From NCBI RefSeq assembly GCF_024508315.1, contig NZ_CP101987.1:4092001-4156000 (forward strand): DNA of 64,000 bases, written 5' to 3'. Below, piece after piece: positions 29,666 through 37,122 of this stretch. Below the pieces are notes generated by a model. That model saw nothing but the letters and a program-made list of their open reading frames with translations. It searched no databases and had not been told where the DNA came from. A program made the position numbers and the translations under genes. Positions within the stretch are counted from its first letter, which is position 1. Each line of letters opens with the position of its first letter. This stretch comes from Cellulomonas xiejunii. GTDB lineage: Bacteria > Actinomycetota > Actinomycetes > Actinomycetales > Cellulomonadaceae.

Positions 29666-29853
29666 GCTCCGCACACTAGGTCCGAGCACCGACAAGCCAG
29701 CCACGACAGGAGCCGTGGGAGGACGAGCAACACGAGGACGACGGCGACGACGTCGAGATGTGGGTGGTTAATGGTCCCGGGTACGGGCCACGACTGCCCC
29801 TCGGCACGATCCTGGCGCGGATAAGCGGCGAGCCCGCAGCTGTCGGACTGGCC

Positions 29854-29902
29854 GTACTTAAAGTATCCCGGCCGTGTTTTCAAACTATCCTGCATCTCGA
29901 CA
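29854..29902. mobile_element. Tn7-like right end R4
   Basis: GTACTTAAAGTATC and TTTTCAAACTATC about 22 bp apart, then the terminus GCATCTCGACA. The next five bases (ACACG) are followed at once by TGTCGAGATGC of L4, giving a 27-bp near-perfect palindrome. Confidence 0.78.
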
Positions 29903-29907
29903 ACACG

Positions 29908-29991
29908 TGTCGAGATGCAGGACAGATCGACCGGCGTCAGGCGTCGTACTTTGACCGTCCAGCCGTCCGGAGGGGTGTGCGGGCAAACTAC
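29908..29991. mobile_element. Tn7-like left end L4
   Basis: TGTCGAGATGCAGGACAG, GATCGACCG, then TACTTTGACCGTCC, with a weaker inverted copy GGGCAAACTAC at 29981-29991. It is preceded by ACACG, which also follows the terminus of right end R6. Confidence 0.75.
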
Positions 29992-30094
29992 GTCGGTTCA
30001 TCCGCGCCGTCATGGGCAGCCTGGTGGTGATGGGGCTCAGGGAGATCCTCACCGCGCCCTTCCCGCAGCGGCCGCCGTACGGCGGTGGCTGTGG

Positions 30095-30673
30095 TCAGGC
30101 GCCCAGGACGCGCATGGCCGCCGCAGAACGGGGGTCGTAGGTAGCCACATAGTGGTCCTCCGCAGCGACCCACCGAGCAATCCACTCATCGGCGTTCTCG
30201 CCGCGTTCGACCTGGCGCTGCAGGCGGGTCTCTGCAGATGCGTCCACCCACACCGCGATGTCGACGAGGTCGAGAAGTTGAGGCCGCAGGGTGTACACGC
30301 CCTCGACGAGGACGACATCAGGCATGGGCATCTCGACCCACCCGCCCATCTCCTCGAGTACCCAGTCGTATCTCTGGTAGCGCAGCGTCGGGTCGCCTCG
30401 GCGTACAGGCTCGAGAACCTCGCTCCGCAGCCGCTGCCAGTCGAAGTACCGCTGCACACCGGCAGCGGGAGACAGCGCGGCACGCGTGCAGCTGTCCATG
30501 TCGCGGTAGAAGTCATCACCCTCGACGACGACTGCACCGGCGAGCAGAGGGACGCCAGCTCGGGCGAACGTGGACTTGCCGGCCCCGCCCTGACCGTCGA
30601 TACCGACCAGGACGGGACGGCAGGGCACGGCGGCGACAAGCGCGTGGAGCTCCGCTGCCGCGCCGTCTCTCAC
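30095..30673 (-). CDS. Uridine-kinase-like P-loop kinase
   Basis: A 192-residue P-loop NTPase. Walker A is GIDGQGGAGKST, the substrate-binding DDFYRDMD follows, and VVLVEGVYTL is the Walker B-type strand; an ARWVAAEDHY segment near the end fits the lid. This is the uridine kinase/phosphoribulokinase-like family found as single genes across actinobacteria. The substrate is unknown but is probably a nucleoside or similar alcohol. GTG 30673 is supported by AGGAGC six bases upstream. It is the only gene of its unit. Confidence 0.8.
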   Translation of the reverse strand: MRDGAAAELHALVAAVPCRPVLVGIDGQGGAGKSTFARAGVPLLAGAVVVEGDDFYRDMDSCTRAALSPAAGVQRYFDWQRLRSEVLEPVRRGDPTLRYQRYDWVLEEMGGWVEMPMPDVVLVEGVYTLRPQLLDLVDIAVWVDASAETRLQRQVERGENADEWIARWVAAEDHYVATYDPRSAAAMRVLGA

Positions 30674-30845
30674 TGAGCTCCTATCGGTTGAAGCGGCGGC
30701 CTGGTCCTACCAGCGGCGACGACGAGCGCACCGATCGACTGACGGGTTCGCGCGCCCGGTCCGCGCAACGCGCGTTTCCGTGATCCGGCATCCGCCGCAG
30801 CCGCGCAGCTCGCATACGACCAGGCCGGGCGTGCCGCGCAGCAAC

Positions 30846-30893
30846 TAGTCAGACTACCGACCCCAGGGAGTCAAGGTGTCGTGCATCTCGACA
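30846..30893. mobile_element. Tn7-like right end R5
   Basis: TAGTCAGACTACC, AGTCAAGGTGTC and then GCATCTCGACA. ACAAC follows, as it does after R2. A further CTCGACA eight bases on could be an alternative terminus. The 170 bases before this end hold no gene. Confidence 0.65.
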
Positions 30894-30913
30894 ACAACTC
30901 GACACAGGAGCGG

Positions 30914-31119
30914 TGTCGACTTTCGCGCGCCGCTGAGCGACGTCCGCGAGCTTCTTCCGGACCTGAGCCGATGTCGCCAAGCCGCCTCCTCGTTGTCCCC
31001 CTGCTAGGGCCTGGCGGACCCCAACTACTCGCACGATGTCGTGGCGGTGGCACCCACCTGCCCAGCGCTACTTACGAAACGTATCCGTACGATCGCGAAA
31101 ACTAGGCTGCACGTCGACA
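30914..31119. mobile_element. Miniature empty Tn7-like unit F (L5 to R6)
   Basis: A 206-bp segment starting TGTCGACTTTCGCGCG, a shortened version of the second end type (compare TGTCGACGTGCAGC and TTTGCGCGAT in L6), and finishing at R6. No gene fits inside. It resembles a MITE-like remnant of the same subfamily as the autonomous element. Confidence 0.45.
31072..31119. mobile_element. Tn7-like right end R6
   Basis: It matches the right end of the autonomous element (54683-54730) at 45 of 48 positions, in the same orientation: ACGAAACGTATC, GCGAAAACTAGG, then CTGCACGTCGACA. It is therefore the end of a previous, closely related insertion. The five bases after it are ACACG. Confidence 0.8.
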
Positions 31120-31134
31120 ACACGACAAGCGGAA

Positions 31135-31214
31135 TGTCGACGTGCAGCGCAGACTGCGCGGACACGCCGCTGCACTTTGCGCGATCTCGGGCGTTTCGCG
31201 GGAGTTGCGAAAGG
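31135..31214. mobile_element. Left end L6 of the autonomous Tn7-like transposon
   Basis: TGTCGACGTGCAGC tip, CACTTTGCGCGATC about 53 bases in, and TTGCGAAAGG in the opposite sense further on. The inner motifs match AGTTTTCGCGATCG of the right end read inward, so they are likely TnsB sites of the same transposase. Confidence 0.8.
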
Positions 31215-31224
31215 TAAGTCGACC

Positions 31225-31380
31225 GCCACCGCACAAGCGCGTGTCGCACCAGAGACGCTCGACGCGTCCGAGGATGACATCGACGGCCGCCACCGCGGCC
31301 AACAGGTCCTGGTAGACGTATCCCCGGTGGGCGAAGTTCAGATCACTAATGACTGCATCGAGGTGGACGTCCGGGGGCTG
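31225..31380 (-). pseudogene. N-terminal gene fragment next to left end
   Basis: A minus-strand frame reads AVISDLNFAHRGYVYQDLLA, then VDVILGRVERLWCDTRL, and then becomes nonsense as it enters L6. The HRGYxYQDL start is familiar from N-termini of large defence-type nuclease or ATPase proteins, but I cannot name one with certainty. It seems to be a cargo gene cut off by the element border. The rest of 31381-31714 shows nothing. Confidence 0.35.
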
Positions 31381-31714
31381 TTGGGGACGATGGCTTCGTG
31401 AGAGGAAGCATGTCGGCCATGCCACGCACAATATCCGGCCCGAACACGCCAACCACTCCAGTGCGCCTTACAGGTTCCCCGAGCCCGATCAGCGCGAGCG
31501 TGTAGCACCGCGGTCGGAGACAACCGCACTGGCGCGCCTCCCGCAAACGGTCAGCGTCCCAGGCCGTTGCTGGATCGACAGGAGTGCCGGAGCACGCCTG
31601 CGAGGCCCGCGGGCCGGAGTACGACTGCGGCAGCAGGTGACTCTTTCGCGATCTACTGGGCGTGTCGTGCTGGAAACAGCGCACTTCGCGCGGCCGAGTC
31701 GGCAGTCTGGGCAT

Positions 31715-32779
31715 ATGGCGCGCCCACCTGCATGGAGACACACGCTCGACGAGGCGAGACGACAAGCTCTCGTCGCCATCGACTTCTACAACCGCCCCGG
31801 CGATCGTCGGAGCTTTGGCGACTTCATTGTTCACATCCACCTTGCTTGGCAGAACCTCCTCCACGCCGACCGAATGCGCCGCAACGCCGAGATTTTCTAC
31901 CGCGAGTCAGGTGGACGTCGGCTGTTCAAGCGCAACCCCGACGGTTCGAAGAAGACCTGGGACCTGGCTCAATGCGTCAGGCACGAATTCAAAGACGCCA
32001 GCCCGATCAGAGCGAACGTCGAGTTCTTCATCGGCCTACGCAACCACGTCGAGCACCGCTTCCAGGACTCAGTTTTGGTCGCGACCGCTGCTGAGGCGCA
32101 CGCTTGCATCATCAACTTCGAGGCCGAGCTGGTGCGCAGGTTCGGCAACCGCGAGACGCTCGGTAGCGAGCTCAAGTTCCCGGTGTTCGTCCAGTCCCTC
32201 AGCCCATCTCGATACGAGGAGCAGCGCGATCTCAGGCGAGGTCTGCCCTCTGCCGTCACTAGCTACATCACCGAGTTTCAAGCGGGACTTGGCGATGAGG
32301 TTCGAAGTGACGAACGCTTCGCGTACCGCCTCTTGCTCCTGCCGATGAAGGGCCCCAAGACCGAAGCAGACCTGGCGCTGAACTTCGTTCGTCAGGACGA
32401 ACTGACAGCAGAAGAGCTGCAAGCACTCCTCGGGCAACAGGGCAGCGTGATCGTCGCGGAGAAGTATCGCGAGGCGATCCACGGGGAGGAGATGCTGCCG
32501 AAGGAAGCTGCCGCAGCTGTAGAGCAGCGCATCCCCTTCGAGTTTAGAATGCACGACTTCACCGTGATCCGGAAGGCTTGGCAGATCGGGCCGGCGAAGT
32601 CGGGCGACAAGGCTCAGCTACCCAAGTCGGACGGCTTCTGCCTGTACTCGCCAGCCTTCAAGCAGTTCGTCTACCGGCCCAAGCTCGTGGAGCGCATGGC
32701 GGAGGCTCTTAAGACCGCGGAGTCGTACCAGCAGTTGCTAGGTCGTGCGCCGACCCCGAAGCCCTCGTCTTCGGCGTGA
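31715..32779 (+). CDS. DUF3644 domain protein
   Basis: A 354-residue protein. The opening helix pair EARRQALVAIDFYNRPGD and FGDFIVHIHLAWQNLLHA matches the DUF3644 family. A positively charged stretch around FKRNPDGSKK and a Glu-rich C-terminal half follow. Function is unknown; members often occur in defence islands and mobile elements. ATG 31715 is used because the upstream extension is Arg-rich and antisense in character. Its GC content is lower than that of neighbours, as for the other cargo genes on this side, which agrees with recent transfer. It stands alone as a transcription unit. Confidence 0.68.
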   Translation: MARPPAWRHTLDEARRQALVAIDFYNRPGDRRSFGDFIVHIHLAWQNLLHADRMRRNAEIFYRESGGRRLFKRNPDGSKKTWDLAQCVRHEFKDASPIRANVEFFIGLRNHVEHRFQDSVLVATAAEAHACIINFEAELVRRFGNRETLGSELKFPVFVQSLSPSRYEEQRDLRRGLPSAVTSYITEFQAGLGDEVRSDERFAYRLLLLPMKGPKTEADLALNFVRQDELTAEELQALLGQQGSVIVAEKYREAIHGEEMLPKEAAAAVEQRIPFEFRMHDFTVIRKAWQIGPAKSGDKAQLPKSDGFCLYSPAFKQFVYRPKLVERMAEALKTAESYQQLLGRAPTPKPSSSA

Positions 32780-32980
32780 GGCATGGCCACTCGGGCGGGC
32801 GACGTCGTCGTTTCGTATCGAACTGACCCGGACATGGTCAGGCACTCGGGTCGTCACGCCTCGGACTGGAGTCGAGCCGACCGGTGCATGCTCACGGGTG
32901 TCGCCTCGAGCACGTGGTTGACCATCGTCGCGAGGAAGGTCGCGGGCGACAGGTTGGCCGGTGTACGGATGCCGCCGACG

Positions 32981-33784
32981 CTAGATCCTGCTCATGAATG
33001 GGATAAGCGGCGGGATAACCTCATTGACGATGTGCAGACCGATTCGGCGCCCGATCCCCTCAAGTTGACCGCTCCAGGCTCCGCCAGACTCCGCAAGCAC
33101 GACGGTCGACGACCACATGCCCCGCGCCCGTGCCTCCTGGAACAAGTCGTCCGGGTGCACCTCAATGACCTGGTCCTCACCAGGCGCAACCTTGAGTTTG
33201 TACCGGCGCATGTCCGGTGTGATGACGAGACCCTCGACGTCGCCACGATGAACGAACACGACGTTGCCACTCTTGCTTAGGGTGGCAACGTTGAGGAGCC
33301 GGTGCTTGTCACGGTTATTCAGTTCTAACAAGTCAAGTAGCGGGTGCTTGCGCCCGTCGGGTGATGCTGCCTGCGAGGTCGCGTACGGTTGGAGACCGTC
33401 GATCACTCGGCGAACTTGCGAAGTCAATCCTGGCGCAACGTCCACCGTGCCGCTCTTTGGTCGCGCCTCCCTGATTGGAAACATCGTGGACCCCGGACCG
33501 CCATCAATGGGTATTAGCCCAGCTGTAACGACAAGATTGCGAGCGATGTAGTCGAGGATCGACCTGTAGTTGTTGAGAAGATCCCCAAAAATTGCACTGG
33601 TGATTGGAGGCGGCGGATCGACGTGTGAGCGAACGAGATACGCACACTTCTCCGGAATAGGGGTTACCTCAGTTTTCGACTTGTTACTCGCCAAGTAATC
33701 CACACAGATGTGACTAAGTTCGTTGAGCAGTTGCGCGGATCGCTCGAGCCTGATCTCGACATCGACTGGTAGTGGTGACGGCAT
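32981..33784 (-). CDS. Hypothetical protein with RSILDY/NNRDKHR motifs
   Basis: A 267-residue protein with a helical N-terminal third (FGDLLNNYRSILDYIARNL), a conserved DLLELNNRDKHRLLN segment around residue 160 and a beta-rich tail. This layout is a common family of unknown function in actinobacteria and other bacteria, frequently in accessory DNA. The His and Asp of NNRDKHR are almost invariant there. It is convergent with the DUF3644 gene and relatively AT-rich. No partner gene is evident. Confidence 0.6.
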   Translation of the reverse strand: MPSPLPVDVEIRLERSAQLLNELSHICVDYLASNKSKTEVTPIPEKCAYLVRSHVDPPPPITSAIFGDLLNNYRSILDYIARNLVVTAGLIPIDGGPGSTMFPIREARPKSGTVDVAPGLTSQVRRVIDGLQPYATSQAASPDGRKHPLLDLLELNNRDKHRLLNVATLSKSGNVVFVHRGDVEGLVITPDMRRYKLKVAPGEDQVIEVHPDDLFQEARARGMWSSTVVLAESGGAWSGQLEGIGRRIGLHIVNEVIPPLIPFMSRI

Positions 33785-33984
33785 GAGAACACCCTAGAGC
33801 TCCTGATGCGCAGCCGGTAGCATGACGAGAGCACCGGACACCCGTGTTCTGACTCGATCTGGGCACGACACGCCTCCAAAACACCCAGCGGGGCGAGGGT
33901 GAGGGTGCACGCCAACTCGCCCGTAGAGCGCGCCGGTCGCCGTTTGACCGAAGGCCGCCATCCCGCCTCGTGCCCGACGATCGA

Positions 33985-34130
33985 ATTACCTTAGAGTCAA
34001 TTCGGCGCGCGGTGAGCGGAGCGACCGCAACAGCCGGCGGCGGTTGCGGTCGAGATGCACGGAACACTGACTGCCGCTAAACGACCTACTTTGACCGGCA
34101 CCACCCCATATCGGGACTTTGGTCAAAGTA
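33985..34130. mobile_element. Decayed Tn7-like junction E7 (relic left end L7)
   Basis: TCGAGATGCACGGAACACTG at 34050, then TACTTTGACCGG at 34087 facing GGTCAAAGTA at 34121 form a left end of the TCGAGATGC type whose TGT tip has mutated to CGG. Before it, ACCTTAGAGTC and an inverted pair CGACCGCAAC/GTTGCGGTCG are what is left of a right end. It lies inside the autonomous element, dividing its cargo in two. Bases 33785-33984 and 34131-34282 hold no gene. Confidence 0.6.
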
Positions 34131-34282
34131 ACGACGGCGCAGTCCCCCGACCTTCGGCGCCGCCGCCGACGGCCACGCGACGGGCGACGTCCTTGAGGGT
34201 GACGGCGAGGCCGTCGGCAGAGAGGAGCTCGCTCGCGCCGTGAGCAGCCACGCCCAGCTCCGGGCGACCTACCGGGCGAGAC

Positions 34283-35671
34283 CTACGAGATCGCGGGCGA
34301 TCCGGCTCGACGATCGGCCGCGAGGAAGTCTCGGAGGTTCTTCAACTGTTCGAGGATCTCGTCGTATGTGACAAGTTGCACCCCAGCAAGGTGCTCCCTG
34401 TATAGGTCGAACGATTTCTTCTTGTCGTGGGTGTCGAGTTCGCTGGCTCGACCTGCAACGACGAAACAACGAGGGGAGCTGGTCACCCAGGAAGTTCGGC
34501 CCGTCCGGGACTTGGTGGCGAGCTCGTTCCGAGTCAGTTCTCGCGCCTGGTCAAGCACCTGCGTTAGGGCTTCGCTTATCTCCGACTGAACCCCATATAC
34601 GCGCGCGCGGTACGGGCGTCGCTTTAGCAACTTCGTGCTGGGCCTCTTGATCTCGACCAACGCCGCGTTGTTCGTCATCGAGTTCTGAAAGAGGTAGTCG
34701 GCAATCTTTTTGCCCTTGGGGCGGTTGTCGCCCGACCCGATCGCGACCTGCGCGTCAACAAATATCGTCGGACCGCCGAACAGGAGTTGGAGTGCAAAGA
34801 TGTTCTCTTCGAAGAACGTCTGCCACCATTGCTCGGGATGCCTCGCGTCAAGGGCAACCCGGTACGCCTCAATCAAGTGGTCAAGGTTAGCTAGTTCCAC
34901 TTCGCGCTGCAGGGCGACCATGCGAGCCGGGGCGACACGAGCCGCTTCGGTTACACGGCTCGAGACCGCCTCCGCCAGAGAGGCCACGACCTCCTCGGTC
35001 ACCTCCTCACGGTCAAGGGCGGCCCCAGCGATGAACCTGCTGTCCACGTGCCGCCCGTATGCGTACCTGACCGGTTCCACTCGCAGATACTCAGCCAACT
35101 GATTGTGGCCGTAGGCGCGGCGGACACGCAGCGACGCGTGGTCGCCGCGCGACTTGATCCTGCGGAGTTCCGCCACGAGCGCGCCAAACCACGCGAGCCC
35201 AAGCGTGAACGTCTCACCATCGACGGCCGGGGTCTGACCGCCATCCACGAACCGCATCTCGATGCACGCCGTGTGCTCCTCGATCAGGCGGACGAGCCAG
35301 TCGTGCTCGTGCGCCAACCCAAGTCCGTACTCCAGGTCCTTGGTGAATCCTGAGGGGAGATTCTCTAGGACGTCATGCACATCCCAGTACTCGTAATCGA
35401 GGTCGACGGGGAGGGTGATCTTCTCGATCGTCGAGTACTTCGGGCCGAGAAAGTCGTCGCTCCAATGCCGGGTGTCCGTCGGATAGATTGCTAGACGCCC
35501 ACTGGAAGGACTTATCTCCAGGAGCTTGACGCCGTCCGCAAGTCGGGACGCCGCCGGGGAGCCAGATTCCGGAGTGGAAAGTGGGACGAAGCACACCTGC
35601 GTGATCCCATCGCTGGTCGTCCGTATCTCCGAGGACCCGCGCTCACCCGGCTCCGCTCCGAATCGAGCCAT
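34283..35671 (-). CDS. sduA: Shedu immune nuclease (SduA, DUF4263)
   Basis: A 462-residue protein. The C-terminal half from WWQTFFEENIFALQLLFGG is a Shedu/DUF4263 domain with a PD-(D/E)XK core: the acidic residue in KKIADYLFQ, then LVEIKRPST with Glu-x-Lys, and a helix with QVLDQAREL. The N-terminal 230 residues are the variable sensor-like region typical of Shedu proteins. Single-gene Shedu systems protect against phages by a nuclease activity. It is lower in GC than the transposition genes. It is followed by jetD in the same direction after 257 bases, so it probably has its own promoter. Confidence 0.85.
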   Translation of the reverse strand: MARFGAEPGERGSSEIRTTSDGITQVCFVPLSTPESGSPAASRLADGVKLLEISPSSGRLAIYPTDTRHWSDDFLGPKYSTIEKITLPVDLDYEYWDVHDVLENLPSGFTKDLEYGLGLAHEHDWLVRLIEEHTACIEMRFVDGGQTPAVDGETFTLGLAWFGALVAELRRIKSRGDHASLRVRRAYGHNQLAEYLRVEPVRYAYGRHVDSRFIAGAALDREEVTEEVVASLAEAVSSRVTEAARVAPARMVALQREVELANLDHLIEAYRVALDARHPEQWWQTFFEENIFALQLLFGGPTIFVDAQVAIGSGDNRPKGKKIADYLFQNSMTNNAALVEIKRPSTKLLKRRPYRARVYGVQSEISEALTQVLDQARELTRNELATKSRTGRTSWVTSSPRCFVVAGRASELDTHDKKKSFDLYREHLAGVQLVTYDEILEQLKNLRDFLAADRRAGSPAIS

Positions 35672-35928
35672 CGGCGATCCCTCAGCTCTCTTGGGCTACG
35701 ACACCCGATGGAGGACACACGGCCTGGTCAGGGGCGATAGTGAACAGCCGTCGCCGAGAGTAGCGCAGCGGCGTCCCGCTCCCGTGCAGGATCGTGACGC
35801 CGAGGCGGACGACCAGGCGAGACCGTGACGACGACTGAGCTACCGCTCGAGAGTCGTCCAGTTGTATCGGCGAGGTAGTCAGGGCCGTACTCGCCGCGAA
35901 CCGTCGACCTCACCTGAGCCGCCGCCGA

Positions 35929-37122
35929 CTACGCATCGACGCTGACCTGGCGACGCTCGGTGACGACAGCGATCAGGGCAGCGCGGGCCACGTCCAGCGG
36001 GATGCGCTCCTGCTCAACGCGCCGCACACGTGTCCATCTCTCGTCGATGAGTTTGAAGTACAGCTCGCGCTGCTCTGCCGGCAGCTGCTCGACCGGGCGG
36101 GGCGGGCGGTTCGTTAGGTCCTTGCCCTTGGCGTCGACGTTCACCCCGTACCTCTCCCACCGCAGGTAGGTCTCGAAGTCCATGAGCAGCGGGACTGCCG
36201 GCAGCCCTGCGGCTCGAAACTCGTTGAGGATCTCCAGCCCATCAGCGTCCATGTCACCCCAGTACACGAGCACCTCGGCGTCCCGAATCCAGTTCACGGC
36301 GGCGAACGCGGCCGCGCCGCTGCCGGCGCCCTCGACCGCGATGGCGCTAGCAACCGGTGGGAACCACACCGCGGTGTCCTTGTTCTCCGAGATGAGCACG
36401 ACCCTCGGGATGTACGGCAGGTGGGCGTTGTCACCAGTGCTTATGCAGTCGTGGATCCGTCCTCTGGTGGCGCGGTACTGCGGGTCCAGGTACGTGAAGT
36501 GCACACGTGACGGGTGCCGCGGCGCCAGGCCCAGGTCGTCCAGAATGGCCAGCTGCTTGACAAGGGCCTGGCGGGTGTTCAGCCACTTGGCGTGCATGCC
36601 CTCGATTGGCACCTGTCGCGGTGTAAGTCGGGAGTCCTGGTTCAGAGCGAACCAGGCACCGGCACGGCACAGCAGCTCGAAGTCGACGTCGTTGAGGTCG
36701 ACGGAGCCGCTGAGGACCCGCTCCAGGTTCGGGTTCCCGTCGAACCGGTCCCGCAGGGCGGCGGCACGGTGCTCGGCCCGCACCAGCCGCTCCGGCCAGG
36801 GCGCTCCTGCCAGCCGAGCAGCCGCGGAGATGTCCTCGACGACCAGGTGCGTGGGCAACTGCTGGGCTGTGCTCGACACGTGCCGAGTCCGCCACCGAAG
36901 CTGCACCCGGTGCTCCTCGGCCCACGCCCACCACAACTGGACCCGCCGCACGTACGCGGGGAAGTCGCGCTCGAGCTCGTTCTGCGTGGGGTTGCCGATG
37001 GCGAACTCATGGGGCCATAGACCCTCAGCCGGTACGCCGGCTGCGCTCGAGGTGGCGTGCTGAGCCCAGGTGCGTGCGAGGCGCCGGGCCACGTCCGCCA
37101 GGACGGTGGGCGGGGTCTTCAC
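35929..37122 (-). CDS. jetD: Wadjet nuclease subunit JetD
   Basis: A 397-residue protein with an N-terminal DUF3322-like region and a C-terminal DUF2220/Toprim domain. Toprim landmarks are VLISENKDTAVWF (Glu) and VLVYWGDMDADGLEIL (Asp-x-Asp). JetD is the topoisomerase VI-like nuclease that cleaves plasmid DNA bound by the JetABC condensin complex. The GTG start overlaps the jetC stop (GTGA), and it is the last gene of jetA-B-C-D. All catalytic acidic residues that I can identify are present, so the system looks functional. Confidence 0.92.
   Translation of the reverse strand: MKTPPTVLADVARRLARTWAQHATSSAAGVPAEGLWPHEFAIGNPTQNELERDFPAYVRRVQLWWAWAEEHRVQLRWRTRHVSSTAQQLPTHLVVEDISAAARLAGAPWPERLVRAEHRAAALRDRFDGNPNLERVLSGSVDLNDVDFELLCRAGAWFALNQDSRLTPRQVPIEGMHAKWLNTRQALVKQLAILDDLGLAPRHPSRVHFTYLDPQYRATRGRIHDCISTGDNAHLPYIPRVVLISENKDTAVWFPPVASAIAVEGAGSGAAAFAAVNWIRDAEVLVYWGDMDADGLEILNEFRAAGLPAVPLLMDFETYLRWERYGVNVDAKGKDLTNRPPRPVEQLPAEQRELYFKLIDERWTRVRRVEQERIPLDVARAALIAVVTERRQVSVDA

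Larger units (their letters stand above)
27453..29902. mobile_element. Non-autonomous Tn7-like cargo unit D (L3 to R4)
   Basis: A 2.45-kb unit without transposition genes. It holds one unknown gene, a transposase relic of another family and a DinB-like gene. Flanking pentamers (ATAAC and ACACG) do not match. Confidence 0.55.
29908..30893. mobile_element. Non-autonomous Tn7-like cargo unit E (L4 to R5)
   Basis: Just under 1 kb, carrying a single kinase gene and no transposase: the size and logic of a one-gene cassette. Flanks are ACACG on the left and ACAAC on the right. Confidence 0.5.

Noticed and set aside
16098-29902. Target duplications for units B, C and D
   Set aside because: Pentamers outside the ends do not match (TCGGT/ACAAC, ACAAA/CGATA, ATAAC/ACACG), so I do not claim them as simple intact insertions.
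16037-31134. Integron attC sites or Xer/dif modules
   Set aside because: No integrase gene, no GTTRRRY core and no dif-like 28-mer. The TGT/ACA tips, 22-bp-spaced internal repeats and a 5-bp duplication at the autonomous copy fit Tn7-type ends better.
16037-34130. CRISPR array as explanation of the repeats
   Set aside because: Repeats are 1-6 kb apart, imperfect, paired as facing ends, and separated by genes rather than short spacers.
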